A stretch of 64,000 bases of DNA from Eubacterium callanderi (GCF_900142645.1 NZ_FRBP01000003.1:124001-188000); one strand, 5' to 3'; positions 41,747 through 50,821 are shown, counted from the first letter of the stretch. Notes: generated by a model from the letters alone, not told the origin. A program made the numbers and translations.

Positions 41747-42490
41747 ATGAGCAAAAACCAAAAGACTGAAAATAAAAAGACAAACAACCGCATCATAAAC
41801 AGCATCTGTATTATTGTCATCATCGCCTCACTGGCTGGCCTGATCTACTACAGCCTGCCCTATATCCGCCAGTATTTTAAAAAAGAAGAGGTTGTGAGCA
41901 TTGCCCAGCCAACAGCAGAGGATGCTGGCATTGATTTCGATGCTCTCAAAGCCGTTAATCCGGATACAGTCGGCTGGATAAAAATAGAGGGCACCACCAT
42001 TGATTATCCGGTTGTCCAGACCGACAATAACGAAAAGTATTTATACACTACCTTTGAGGGCGAGGAATCCCAATGGGGCGCGGTCTTTCTCGACTATACC
42101 TACAACTTTAACCGTGTGCCAAAGGCCCAGAACAGCGTTCTGTATGGGCACAGCCACAACATCCAGAAATCCTCCACCTTCGGGGATCTTCACAGCTATC
42201 TGGATGAGAGCTTTTTTAAGGCACACCAGACCATCGAGTATGACCGTATTGGTGACCCGGGGAAATGGGAAATCTTCTCTGTCTATAAAACCGAGGCCAA
42301 CTATGATTACAGACGCCCCGATTTTGCAGGCGACGAGGATTTTCTCTCTTACTTCCAGCGTATCCAGGCCCGAAGCCTCTACAAAACCGATGTGGTTCTT
42401 GAGCCTGACGATGAAATCCTGACCCTTTCTACCTGTGTTTTTGACATGGATGATGGCCGTCTGGTTGTCACAGCCCGAAAAATTAAATAA
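41747..42490 (+). CDS. Class B sortase
   Basis: 247 residues from the ATG at 41747 (AAGGA upstream). Membrane helix about 17-36; catalytic H135 (YGHS), C230 (LTLSTC) and R238 (DGRLVVTAR). Closely similar along the catalytic domain to the sortase at 9.1-9.9 kb (shared NPETVGW/NPDTVGW, NYDYR/DYDYR, DEILTLSTC), so the two are paralogues. No sorting-signal protein is adjacent. Confidence 0.93.
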   Translation: MSKNQKTENKKTNNRIINSICIIVIIASLAGLIYYSLPYIRQYFKKEEVVSIAQPTAEDAGIDFDALKAVNPDTVGWIKIEGTTIDYPVVQTDNNEKYLYTTFEGEESQWGAVFLDYTYNFNRVPKAQNSVLYGHSHNIQKSSTFGDLHSYLDESFFKAHQTIEYDRIGDPGKWEIFSVYKTEANYDYRRPDFAGDEDFLSYFQRIQARSLYKTDVVLEPDDEILTLSTCVFDMDDGRLVVTARKIK

Positions 42491-42523
42491 AAAACGCCTG
42501 CATCTACGTGCAGGCGTTTTTTT
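42489..42523. terminator. Bidirectional terminator (sortase / AgcS)
   Basis: Perfect stem AAAACGCCTGCA with its complement, A-run before and T-run after, between convergent genes. Confidence 0.92.
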
Positions 42524-43953
42524 CAATTCTTCTGCTTTTTGAGCTTGCGCATTTCCCTTTCAGGAATCAGGATATTTTCCTGATAATCAAAGCATTCCCG
42601 GGCGATCACTTTGTTGAGCACCAACAGACAGATAAGATTTGGAATGGCCATCAGGCCATTCATGGTATCGGAAAAATCCCACACAATCTGCAGTGCCGTT
42701 GTCGCGCCAAAAAATGTGACGACTGAAAAGACAAACCGGTAAATTTTAACCGCCGCAGTTGAAGGGATCAAATATTCCAGTGACTTTTCGCCATAGTACT
42801 CCCAGCCCAGTATGGTCGAGAAGGCGAACAGCATAATACCAATGGTGACGATCAAAGCGCCCACTGGTCCAATGGCTGACTCAAACGCCCGGATGGTCAG
42901 GTTCGCTCCGGTATAGAGCTCACCCGCCGCATCGATTGTCCCGAGAACACCTGAGGATGCGATAACAAGGCCGGTAATCGTGCAGACAACCAGTGTGTCA
43001 AAGAAGGTACCCGTCATATTGATATAGCCCTGTCTTGAGGGGTGGTCTGTTTTAGCCGCTGCCGCTGCTATCGGCGCAGAGCCAAGACCCGCTTCATTTG
43101 AAAACACCCCTCGCGCGACGCCCCAGCGCATGGCTGAAAGCATGCTCGCAATGATGGAACCGCCCACGCCGCCGGCGACTGCCTGAGGTGAAAAGGCCAT
43201 GCGGAAAATCTCAACGATTCCAGCCGGTACGTTGTGAAAATTGATGATAATAACAAGGATTCCGGCTGCAAAATAGAACACCGCCATGATCGGAACAATA
43301 AAACCGCAGACACGGCCAATACTCTTGATACCGCCCAAAAGAACGATCAACGCCAAAACAGTCAGGACAACACCAGTTATCCAGGTTGGTACCCCAAAGG
43401 TATTCTGTACCGCATCGGAGATGGAATTCGCCTGTGTCAGGTTCCCGATCCCAAAGGACGCTATAACGGCAAAAAGTGAAAACAAAAATGCCAGCAGGCT
43501 CCCCAGCCATTTAACCTTAAAGCCCTTTTTCATGGCGTACATGGGGCCGCCAGCCATCTCACCAGACGAGTTGGTCTCACGGTATTTGACCGCCAGAACA
43601 CTCTCGCCGTATTTGGTGGAAAGCCCAAACAGCGCACTGATCCACATCCACACCAGAGCCCCTGGGCCGCCCAATACCATGGCGGTGGCAACACCGACAA
43701 TATTGCCGGTGCCAATAGTCGCGGCCAGAGCGGTCATCAGAGACTGAAACGGCGAGATATCTCCGCTGTGCTCCTTAGTGTTTTCATCCTTGGGCGCACG
43801 GGTAAACACCGATCTAAGGGCATATCCCAGATTCCGCCACGGCAAAAACTTCAGGCGTATGGTCAAAAAAACACCTGTACCCACCAGCAGTACAAGCATG
43901 TATGGGCCCCACACAAAGTCATTGACCGCAGCAACAATTTCAGAAAAACTCAT
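42523..43953 (-). CDS. Alanine/glycine:cation symporter, AgcS family
   Basis: 476 residues from the ATG at 43953 (GGGAGGGAG upstream; the open frame extends 14 codons more). About eleven membrane helices. Family blocks: NDFVWGPYMLVLLVGTGVFLT split near 9-30, ATIGTGNIVGVATA, GGPGALVWMW, RGVFSNEAGLGSAPIAAAAA (about 280). Imports alanine or glycine with Na+ or H+. Confidence 0.94.
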   Translation of the reverse strand: MSFSEIVAAVNDFVWGPYMLVLLVGTGVFLTIRLKFLPWRNLGYALRSVFTRAPKDENTKEHSGDISPFQSLMTALAATIGTGNIVGVATAMVLGGPGALVWMWISALFGLSTKYGESVLAVKYRETNSSGEMAGGPMYAMKKGFKVKWLGSLLAFLFSLFAVIASFGIGNLTQANSISDAVQNTFGVPTWITGVVLTVLALIVLLGGIKSIGRVCGFIVPIMAVFYFAAGILVIIINFHNVPAGIVEIFRMAFSPQAVAGGVGGSIIASMLSAMRWGVARGVFSNEAGLGSAPIAAAAAKTDHPSRQGYINMTGTFFDTLVVCTITGLVIASSGVLGTIDAAGELYTGANLTIRAFESAIGPVGALIVTIGIMLFAFSTILGWEYYGEKSLEYLIPSTAAVKIYRFVFSVVTFFGATTALQIVWDFSDTMNGLMAIPNLICLLVLNKVIARECFDYQENILIPEREMRKLKKQKN

Positions 43954-44067
43954 TTTCTCCCTCCCTTTTCTAAATATACCTGTCCATTTTACCACATTTC
44001 ATGTTAGTGCACAAGTTATGGGTACAAGTGTCCTCATTACACGGTCTTTTTGGCCTGTAAAAAAAGA

Positions 44068-45321
44068 TCAGGCTGAATATTCCCAATCTACTTTAGACAT
44101 TTCGGCCCTGTCCTGATTTGTGATGGAATGGATATATAACTGTAATGTCAATGCTGCGTTTGAATGTCCTAATATCCTGCTCAAGACAGATATCTGCATA
44201 TTTTTGCTGGCTGCGATGGTGGCAAAGGTGTGGCGGAGCGCATGAAAATTGACCTCCTTGACCTTTGCCTTTTTCAGAACGACTTTAAAATACTGCTGGT
44301 ACACCCTCGGGTCAATAAAGCTCCCCGACTGATTTTGAAAAACAAAGGTGTTTTCATTGATGTTTCCCCACGAGTCGGCCACGACCATCCGGTGATAAGC
44401 CTTTAAATACTCGTACTGCCCATTATTCATGGGAATATCCCGCACAGAGTTTGTTGTCTTTGTCTCTGAAACGACCAGCTTTGTCTTTGGTCCCTCCGGC
44501 TCAAAGGTTTTAACCCGCTGAACCGAATGCCGTACATGTATTACCCGGTTGGAGAAATCAACATCTCCCCATTTGAGGGCCGCCAGCTCGCCGAGCCGCA
44601 TCCCGGTTTTTAATGCCAGCAGAATTGCGACAGACTTGGGGTTGTCATCCGTGTGCAGCAGCACATATTCCAACCGTTTACACTCATCCGGCTCCAGATA
44701 AACCGGCTTATGGAATCTTTTGGGTGGCAGCGACACCTTTCTGCAGGGATTTTTGATCATCAGCTCCTGGTCCACAGCCAGCTCAAGCGCGCTCTTTAGA
44801 ATCATCATATAGCTCCTGACCGTTGCAGGCGACAGGCCTGTATCATCATTTTTTCCGTCCTCGCACAAATACTTGACGAATTTCTGAATAATATCCGGTG
44901 TCAGCTCCAGCAGGTTATAGCTGCCGATCTGCGGGATGATATGCTTGTAAATCACATTGTAGTACCGCATGTAGGAGGTCGGCCGAATCGTATTTCTCTT
45001 GTGCCCCTCCAGCCACTCAATCATCCATTCCTGAAGCGTCAGTGTCCGGACGACCTTCAGCATTTCGTCATGGCTGAAGGCTCTCTGTAAAATCCCGGTT
45101 GTCTGCTGCTGTGTTTTCTGTCTGCGCAGCAGACGCTGAAGCTCAACCTCCTCGTGAACCCTTTCCTCTGCCTCCTCCAAAACTTCTACCGCTTCCTCAT
45201 AGGTATGGGCGTAGACCGACCGGTATATGGCCTTTCCATACACGCTTTCATACCCTACAATGTAACGCCCCTCGTAACGGTTGTCTTTTCGCTTGTAGAT
45301 GTTTCTTCTCTGTTCTTTCAT
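44068..45321 (-). CDS. Tyrosine recombinase/integrase (orphan)
   Basis: 417 residues of Tn916/phage-integrase type. N-terminal arm-binding-like domain with the RYEGRYIVGYES segment, SAM-like core-binding domain (about 100-200), catalytic domain with Arg in KTGMRLGELAALKWGDV, HALRHTFAT (HxxR), LGHSN and the nucleophile in LQLYIHS. All active residues are present. No excisionase, att repeat, tRNA or cargo is visible on either side, so it is either a remnant of an element or a resident recombinase. Confidence 0.92.
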   Translation of the reverse strand: MKEQRRNIYKRKDNRYEGRYIVGYESVYGKAIYRSVYAHTYEEAVEVLEEAEERVHEEVELQRLLRRQKTQQQTTGILQRAFSHDEMLKVVRTLTLQEWMIEWLEGHKRNTIRPTSYMRYYNVIYKHIIPQIGSYNLLELTPDIIQKFVKYLCEDGKNDDTGLSPATVRSYMMILKSALELAVDQELMIKNPCRKVSLPPKRFHKPVYLEPDECKRLEYVLLHTDDNPKSVAILLALKTGMRLGELAALKWGDVDFSNRVIHVRHSVQRVKTFEPEGPKTKLVVSETKTTNSVRDIPMNNGQYEYLKAYHRMVVADSWGNINENTFVFQNQSGSFIDPRVYQQYFKVVLKKAKVKEVNFHALRHTFATIAASKNMQISVLSRILGHSNAALTLQLYIHSITNQDRAEMSKVDWEYSA

Positions 45322-45435
45322 GATTTCCTCCTGATAAATAAAATTTCTATATCATTTTATATTCGGAGATCAAAATCGGCTGAGATTTTTTTTGACAAAC
45401 TATGTTTATTTGTTTTAAACCCTTTTTTAGGCAAA

Positions 45436-45475
45436 AATAAAAAGAGCCTGCAGACTTACCTTCTCTGCAGGGCCC
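45436..45475 (-). terminator. Terminator of the MerR-family gene
   Basis: Minus-strand CCTGCAGA and TCTGCAGG arms with flanking GGGC/GCTC pairing, then TTTTTATTTTT. Confidence 0.8.
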
Positions 45476-45497
45476 TGTTGCTCATAGACTTAAGGGT

Positions 45498-46259
45498 TTA
45501 CCGGATGAACTTCAGCACACTTTGCTTAAGCAGTTCTGCACTGTTCTTTCCTGCTTTATTTTCATAATATTCTTTAAAACGTTTATCTTCTGTGTACATC
45601 TGGACCAGCCCGCGGTGTGCGTCCGGGCTGTAGCTTCCCCACGCCAGCGTAATCCACTGCTTATGAAGCCGGGCAATCTCCTCACCTTCCAGATTATCAA
45701 TGGTTCCCAGCCGGGTTACTTCCTTTAAAAGGTCGAGGATTTTTTCTTCCAGGCCGGCAAATTCACTGTATTTTTCAGGTGACATGTTCTTAAACTGGGC
45801 GTTGCTTCTGTCAATCGCCTCATCGCCATATTTTTTGCGGATCTCCTCACCGTAACGGTTCTCATTTTCTTCAATCTTATTCTGGATAAAGCCTTTGAAC
45901 TTTTCGTGATCTTTCATTATCGTTTTTCCTTCCCTGCTCTCAATCGTTTTGGTCACAGTATTGATCAAATCGTCAATTTGCTTCTTTTTAAGAAGGAGCT
46001 GTTCCCTGTGGGTTTTTAAAGCGGCCAGGCTGTCAAAGCCCGGGGCGTCCAAAACCTGCAGGATTTCTGCCAGCTCAATCCCCAGCGCACGGTAAAATAA
46101 AATCTGCTGAAGGCGGTCAACCTCATTCTTCCCGTAGATCCGGTAGCCTGAACTGTTGATACGCGCCGGCTTCAACAGCCCAATCTCATCGTAATAACGC
46201 AGTGTTCTCGGCGAAACCTTTGCCAGGGCCGCCAGCTTTTTAACCGTATATTCCATCAT
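45498..46259 (-). CDS. MerR-family regulator with TipAS-type drug-binding domain
   Basis: 253 residues from the ATG at 46259 (GGAGG six bases upstream; the frame opens seven codons earlier). MerR HTH: KLAALAKVSPRTLRYYDEIGLL (split near 6-27) and the SGYRIYG wing; a coiled-coil; then a TipAS antibiotic-recognition domain (FIQNKIEENENRYGEEIRKKYG region, the HKQWI and SPDAHRGLVQMY blocks). TipA-type proteins activate genes on binding thiopeptides or other drugs. The divergent DUF3089 gene is a possible target. Confidence 0.9.
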   Translation of the reverse strand: MMEYTVKKLAALAKVSPRTLRYYDEIGLLKPARINSSGYRIYGKNEVDRLQQILFYRALGIELAEILQVLDAPGFDSLAALKTHREQLLLKKKQIDDLINTVTKTIESREGKTIMKDHEKFKGFIQNKIEENENRYGEEIRKKYGDEAIDRSNAQFKNMSPEKYSEFAGLEEKILDLLKEVTRLGTIDNLEGEEIARLHKQWITLAWGSYSPDAHRGLVQMYTEDKRFKEYYENKAGKNSAELLKQSVLKFIR

Positions 46260-46391
46260 TCTGCTCCTCCTGCCACCCATTATAGACGTTGACGCCGCGT
46301 AAAGGTCAAGGCCTTTTTGATTTGCTGTAAAAAAATATTTAAGCTATAATAGATGCTGATAATACAATCCTATAAAATAAAAGGAGTCCGT

Positions 46392-47393
46392 ATGAAACAG
46401 CATCCATATCTCCCTGATTTAGATACCCCGGTCGACTACAGCCTCACTCAAAACTGGCTGTGTCTTCCTAAAAAAATAGCAAAGCCTGACGACAAGCCCG
46501 TCGATATTTTTTACCTCTACCCCACAGCCTACTATAAAACCCCGCATGGCCCCAGTATCTGCGAGATAAACAACGAGGCCATGCGTATCCGGGCCACAGA
46601 GCATCTCCAGACAAAGGCCTCTGTCTTTTCAGCCTATGGCAATTTTTACGCGCCCGCGTACCGCCAGGCTGCCCTCGAATGCCTTCTTGACAATACGCCG
46701 GAAAACAACCTGCTCTTCACAAAAGGGCCTGTCACCTGCGTGCTGTCAGCCTTTGATTATTACATTAAGCACCATAACAACGGCCGCCCCTTTATTCTGG
46801 CCGGCCATTCCCAGGGCTCACTGCTGCTCCAGTTTATCCTCAGTCTCTATTTAAAAGAACATCCAGAGGTTCAGGAGCGTATGATCGCCGCCTATGTGAT
46901 CGGCTATTCCATCACCCGGGGATATTTAAAGGACAATCCTCATTTAAGCTTTGCGCAGAGAGCAGAAGACACAGGCGTTATCATTTCATACAACACAGAA
47001 TCCCCAGGTGTCACGGGCCACAACATCACCCTGCTCCCAGACGCGGTATCCATCAACCCCATCACTTGGACTCTTACCGGCAAAAAAGCCGAAGCATCCC
47101 AGAGCCTTGGCTCGCGCCTCGTCATACGTGACAGCGCCGGTGCGCTCGTCGGCATGCAGGACCTTCCCCACTATGCCGACGCGGCCCTTGACCTGGAACG
47201 CGGCACAGTGATCTGCAGCACCGCAGACCCCGATGCCTTTAGGGTCATCGGCCAGGAGGATGCCTTCCCTACCGGTGTTTTACACACCGGCGATTACCCG
47301 CTTTACTACTACGATCTCCAAAACAATGTCAAAACACGTATAAAATCCTACTTCTCAAGCCATTCTCAGACTGGCAGAAAATACGCTCTTTAA
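46392..47393 (+). CDS. DUF3089 alpha/beta-hydrolase-like protein
   Basis: 333 residues from the ATG at 46392 (AAGGAG upstream). DUF3089 family: the VDIFYLYPTAYY opening, the nucleophile elbow LAGHSQGSLLL (about 147-157), and a C-terminal YYYDL segment. No signal peptide, so cytoplasmic. Lipase/esterase-like; substrate unknown. Divergent from the TipA-like regulator across 132 bp. Confidence 0.85.
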   Translation: MKQHPYLPDLDTPVDYSLTQNWLCLPKKIAKPDDKPVDIFYLYPTAYYKTPHGPSICEINNEAMRIRATEHLQTKASVFSAYGNFYAPAYRQAALECLLDNTPENNLLFTKGPVTCVLSAFDYYIKHHNNGRPFILAGHSQGSLLLQFILSLYLKEHPEVQERMIAAYVIGYSITRGYLKDNPHLSFAQRAEDTGVIISYNTESPGVTGHNITLLPDAVSINPITWTLTGKKAEASQSLGSRLVIRDSAGALVGMQDLPHYADAALDLERGTVICSTADPDAFRVIGQEDAFPTGVLHTGDYPLYYYDLQNNVKTRIKSYFSSHSQTGRKYAL

Positions 47394-47395
47394 TC

Positions 47396-47426
47396 AAAAA
47401 GCTCCCTCAGCCTGAGAGAGCTTTTT
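47396..47426. terminator. Bidirectional terminator (DUF3089 / malic enzyme)
   Basis: AAAAAGCTC-CTCAG with CTGAG-GAGCTTTTTT, one-base loop region, between convergent genes. Confidence 0.85.
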
Positions 47427-47436
47427 TCTTATTTTT

Positions 47437-48600
47437 TTATTTTACTTCCTTCATCCAGGCATCGTAAACAGCCTTTGCAACCGCCGGAGCCACACGTTTA
47501 TCAAACGGGCTCGGCATCACATAGTCTTCATTCAGTTCCTCTGCGCTTACGAGGTCAGCAATGGCATAGGCTGCCGCTACCTTCATGCTTTCAGTGATGC
47601 GTGACGCTCTTGCGTCCAGCGCGCCTCTGAAAATCCCCGGGAACGCCAGGACATTGTTGATCTGGTTTGGAAAATCAGAGCGGCCAGTGCCAATGACACG
47701 CGCGCCCGCCTTTTTAGCCAGATCCGGCATAATTTCAGGAATAGGATTCGCCATGGCGAAAAGAATGGCGTCTTTATTCATGGAAGCGACCATTTCCTCT
47801 GTGACAATACCAGGGCCAGACACGCCGACTAAGACATCCGCGCCCTTGATGGCATCCTCCAGGCTTCCGGTAATGTGTTCCTGATTGGTGTGCTCAGCCA
47901 GCCAAAGCTTATGGCCGGTCAGGCCGTCACGGCTGATATCAATGATGCCGGTGCGGTCACACATGACGATATTTTTTACATTTAAGGACATCAGCATTTT
48001 TGCAATGGCTGTTCCAGCAGCCCCCGGGCCGCTGATGGCTACCTTGATCTCAGAAATATCCTTCCCAACAATTTTAAGAGCGTTGATGAGCCCAGAGGAG
48101 ACAACAATGGCCGTACCGTGCTGGTCATCATGGAAAACCGGAATATCCAGGGCTTCCTGAAGCTTTTCCTCAATTTCAAAGCATTTCGGCGCAGAGATAT
48201 CCTCCAGGTTAATTCCTCCAAAGGTCGGCGCGATATTGATGCCTGTCTGAATAATCTCATCAGCGTCCTGTGTACTCACACAGATCGGGAATGCATCGAC
48301 ATTGCCAAAGGATTTAAACAGCACAGCCTTGCCCTCCATAACCGGCATAGCGGCTTCACCGCCGATATTGCCAAGGCCTAAAACCGCCGAGCCGTCAGAT
48401 AAAACCGCGACCAGGTTCCCCTTGGCGGTATATTTATAAACATCCTCTTTATTCTCCGCGATTTTGCGGCAGGGCTCTGCAACACCCGGTGTGTAGGCGA
48501 TGCTCAGATCATCTTTATTTTCAAGTTTCATCTTAGAAACGACTTCTACTTTGCCTCTGCACGCTTCATGAGCTTTCAGCGCTTCTTTATTGTAATCCAT
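47437..48600 (-). CDS. NAD(P)-dependent malic enzyme, short form
   Basis: 387 residues, the usual length of the short bacterial malic enzymes. Oxidatively decarboxylates malate to pyruvate. Motifs: [12 protein letters not shown] (about 33-44), [18 protein letters not shown] (split near 75-92), the metal site [12 protein letters not shown] (about 155-166) and the dinucleotide fold [25 protein letters not shown] precedes the ATG. With fumarase it can connect fumarate to pyruvate. Confidence 0.94.
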   Translation of the reverse strand: MDYNKEALKAHEACRGKVEVVSKMKLENKDDLSIAYTPGVAEPCRKIAENKEDVYKYTAKGNLVAVLSDGSAVLGLGNIGGEAAMPVMEGKAVLFKSFGNVDAFPICVSTQDADEIIQTGINIAPTFGGINLEDISAPKCFEIEEKLQEALDIPVFHDDQHGTAIVVSSGLINALKIVGKDISEIKVAISGPGAAGTAIAKMLMSLNVKNIVMCDRTGIIDISRDGLTGHKLWLAEHTNQEHITGSLEDAIKGADVLVGVSGPGIVTEEMVASMNKDAILFAMANPIPEIMPDLAKKAGARVIGTGRSDFPNQINNVLAFPGIFRGALDARASRITESMKVAAAYAIADLVSAEELNEDYVMPSPFDKRVAPAVAKAVYDAWMKEVK

Positions 48601-48708
48601 ATTTTCCTCCGGTTTCTACATTTATGTAATGAAATAACGGCCTTATTATAACATAACCCTATGTGGGTTTAAAGCCGATTTGCCAGAAACTTTCAATCTT
48701 ACAAGCAG

Positions 48709-48838
48709 CAAAAGAAAAGGCTCGCTTGGGGATGCGAGCCTTTTCCGGGTTAGAACAAGTTATGAATGGTAAAAATTCATAAAATCAAGGAGTATAGTTG
48801 GAGTTAGAAAAATTAATTTGTTATGTTTAACTAACTTT
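48709..48838 (-). ncRNA. Candidate small RNA (about 130 nt)
   Basis: On the minus strand a full promoter, TTGACA (48868-48873), 17 bp, TATAAT (48845-48850), is followed after about 130 bases by a strong terminator, AAAAGGCTCGC (48734-48744 read on the minus strand) pairing with 48715-48725 and ending TTTTCTTTT. No ORF with a ribosome site lies between; the longest ATG frame is six codons. The RNA has an unpaired-looking CU-rich stretch (CTCCAACTATACTCCTTGA, 48788-48806) with two anti-Shine-Dalgarno CUCC cores, as found in trans-acting sRNAs. It is transcribed toward the malic enzyme gene but ends about 110 bp before it. Confidence 0.6.
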
Positions 48839-48844
48839 AATTAT

Positions 48845-48873
48845 ATTATAGTGCCTTCTGTCTGCTTTGTCAA
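48845..48873 (-). promoter_or_regulatory. Consensus sigma-A promoter of the candidate small RNA
   Basis: TTGACA (48868-48873), 17-bp spacer, TATAAT (48845-48850) on the minus strand, a full match to consensus at both boxes. It is the strongest promoter I see in the window. The rest of 48874-49021 holds only the -10 (48974-48985 region, TATAAT) of the downstream lipoprotein gene. Confidence 0.75.
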
Positions 48874-49021
48874 CCCTATTTTTTAGAATTTTTTTAATTT
48901 AAGTTTCAGAGGCTTATCAAAACCTTATTGTTCATGAACAGAACCTGTTTTTTCTTTTTCTTTTAATAAACTTCTGGTATAATTAATAGAAACAAATAAA
49001 ACACTTTTGATGAGAGGACAC

Positions 49022-49447
49022 ATGAAAAAGCGATTATTGATATTGTTAATGATTTTCACTACCCTGTTTACAGTGAGCAGCTGCGGCCAGTCCGAACCTC
49101 TGGTAAAATTCGATGAAGGCAGTGGGCTTTTTATCACCTATGGATTTGTCCCCGTCGATGCTAAGAACACGCAGATCATCAGTACAGCGGTCAACAATTC
49201 AGACTATGAGATTACAGACCTGAAGGTTACCTACGGCATTAAGGATTCTTCACACACCATTGAGGAGAGCACAGACAGCGTCAATTCCAAATCCAGCCGA
49301 GACCTCTCAAAGGTCACCCAGAGCTATGTGCATTCCCTGGATGAAGAAAAACTCTACATTTCTCAGATTGACTATACCGTAAAGAAAGATAAAAAGACTC
49401 AGAAAATCACTTATCATCCGGATTCCGACACCTACGACCTGAATTGA
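49022..49447 (+). CDS. Small lipoprotein of unknown function
   Basis: 141 residues from the ATG at 49022 (GAGGACAC upstream). Basic start, hydrophobic helix and lipobox VSSCGQ (Cys near 20). The mature part has about 120 polar residues with alternating-strand character (YEITDLKVTYGI, YISQIDYTVKKD), compatible with an FxLYD/immunoglobulin-like fold, but I do not recognise a family. Preceded by a TATAAT box; a CCCCCGG hairpin without T-run follows at 49450-49478. Confidence 0.75.
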   Translation: MKKRLLILLMIFTTLFTVSSCGQSEPLVKFDEGSGLFITYGFVPVDAKNTQIISTAVNNSDYEITDLKVTYGIKDSSHTIEESTDSVNSKSSRDLSKVTQSYVHSLDEEKLYISQIDYTVKKDKKTQKITYHPDSDTYDLN

Positions 49448-49606
49448 AAATACCCCCGGCGGGAAATGACCGGGGGTAAGCAAGAAGAGGTATCAGACTT
49501 GTTAGGAGATCACAGTAATAAAATCTGTCTTTACTGTTATACCCATCTGGCTGTTCTGTAAACATCTTGCACACGTAACCCATATTATTTTCTGTTACTT
49601 ATCCAA

Positions 49607-49635
49607 ACAAAAAACAGGCGTTTGACGCCTGTTTT
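49607..49635 (-). terminator. Terminator of the GH25 gene
   Basis: AAAACAGGCGT-TTG-ACGCCTGTTTT, with a T6 run on the minus strand. Confidence 0.85.
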
Positions 49636-49639
49636 CTTT

Positions 49640-50383
49640 TTATTCAAACTGTTTTTTAAATTGACGGAGGTCACCATTGTAAAGGTCCATATCAATAAAC
49701 CGTTCCTCGCCGCTGTAGCCGTTGAGGATTTCTCTCTGGGAATACTGCCAGAACAGCCACTCATGGCCGCCCTTCAGATCAGGCTCCTGGTCCGAAATAT
49801 CGCAGATCCAGATCGGAATCTCAGCGAAAGCGTCGGACAGATAGGTATTGTAGGTATTGTAATTGGTATAGATGATCGGTGTCTTTTCATAATAATCCTT
49901 AAACCTTACGATCATATCATTGACAATGGCCTGTACCTTGTTCTTATCCATCGGTTTATTCAGATAGTCCCCATAAAGCTCAAGGTCGATAACCGGCGGC
50001 AGACTGTCGTTTTCCTTGGGAACTGTATTGATAAAATGATCGGCCTGTGTTTTTCCATCCTGGTCAAAATTCACAAAATGGTAAGCGCCGACCTTCAGAT
50101 GAGCCTTGCGCGCTTCCTTCCAGTTCTTCTCAAAATTTTTGTCCACATGGTCTTTTCCCTCTGTAGCTTTAATAAAGGCAAAGTATATGTCCTGGTCCGC
50201 CAGCTTTTTCCAGTCAATATCACCCTGATAGGCCGAAACATCTACACCCTTTACGTGATTTCCGCTGTTTCGCACACTGTTAATCGCAAAGAAAAGGACC
50301 ACTGCCACCAATACCGCTGCGGCTGCACCAGCAACGATGATCAGGCCCTTTTTGCTCAAAAATGTTTGTTTAAATTTTTCCAT
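49640..50383 (-). CDS. GH25 lysozyme, membrane-anchored
   Basis: 247 residues. Cytoplasmic basic start, one membrane helix (about 14-34), then a GH25 muramidase barrel: GVDVSAYQGDIDW (about 46-58), FAFIKATEG, the acidic pair in PPVIDLEL (about 130), and the DMDLYNG end. No cleavage site is evident, so it may stay membrane-tethered. A cell-wall remodelling role is likely. Two small genes lie directly upstream and may be cotranscribed. Confidence 0.92.
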   Translation of the reverse strand: MEKFKQTFLSKKGLIIVAGAAAAVLVAVVLFFAINSVRNSGNHVKGVDVSAYQGDIDWKKLADQDIYFAFIKATEGKDHVDKNFEKNWKEARKAHLKVGAYHFVNFDQDGKTQADHFINTVPKENDSLPPVIDLELYGDYLNKPMDKNKVQAIVNDMIVRFKDYYEKTPIIYTNYNTYNTYLSDAFAEIPIWICDISDQEPDLKGGHEWLFWQYSQREILNGYSGEERFIDMDLYNGDLRQFKKQFE

Positions 50384-50465
50384 ATAACCGCTACTCCTTT
50401 AAATTCTGCATTACAGTATATCGATTCATTCTTAATATTAGCTGGTAAAAGCCCCTGCCGGCACC

Positions 50466-50591
50466 TTACCAGTGACGGTGATGGCGGTCTTCGTTGTCGT
50501 CATTGTCATCGTCCTTATGCTTGTTACGGTAAAAAATCGCAACACAAAAGCACAAAAGCACAACGCCCCACATCCATGCCGGTAGCTGCAT
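50466..50591 (-). CDS. 41-residue small membrane protein with acidic/His tail
   Basis: ATG with GAGGAGG seven bases upstream, 41 codons, TAA. Residues about 5-22 form one hydrophobic helix rich in Trp, Val, Cys and Leu; the tail is DDDNDDNEDRHH plus RHW, strongly charged. It begins 11 bp after the end of the 54-residue gene. It is too short for routine gene calling. Function unknown; the Asp/His tail could bind metal, which is speculation. Confidence 0.6.
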   Translation of the reverse strand: MQLPAWMWGVVLLCFCVAIFYRNKHKDDDNDDNEDRHHRHW

Positions 50592-50602
50592 TTTTCGCCT
50601 CC

Positions 50603-50767
50603 TCAGAACTCACGGTGCTGGCTTTCATCGATGGCGATGGCCTCCAGCTGTGTTCTCAGCCAATGTAAATATTCTGCCTTATTAGGGTCTGTCTCCTTGC
50701 GCTCCGCGTGGTTGACCACCATCACCAGTTTATCAAACTGCATTTGTATCTTAGGGAATTCTTCCAC
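50603..50767 (-). CDS. 54-residue small protein
   Basis: GTG start with AGGAGG ten bases upstream, 54 codons ending TGA. The product looks soluble and helical (FDKLVMVVNHAERKE, then KAEYLHWLRTQLEAI), with sensible codon use. It is followed 11 bp later by the 41-residue membrane peptide and then the GH25 gene. I do not recognise a family. Confidence 0.55.
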   Translation of the reverse strand: MEEFPKIQMQFDKLVMVVNHAERKETDPNKAEYLHWLRTQLEAIAIDESQHREF

Positions 50768-50821
50768 TTATTATGTTCCTCCTGTTCTCTATTTTCGGCT
50801 CTATTGTAACACAAGTTTTCC

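Noticed and set aside
43234-43747. Plus-strand open frames inside the AgcS gene
   Set aside because: Antisense shadows of a membrane protein gene; compositions unlike real proteins here.
49448-49480. CCCCCGG hairpin as terminator after the lipoprotein gene
   Set aside because: It is followed by AAGCAAG with no T-run; it may stabilise the 3' end but is not a standard terminator.
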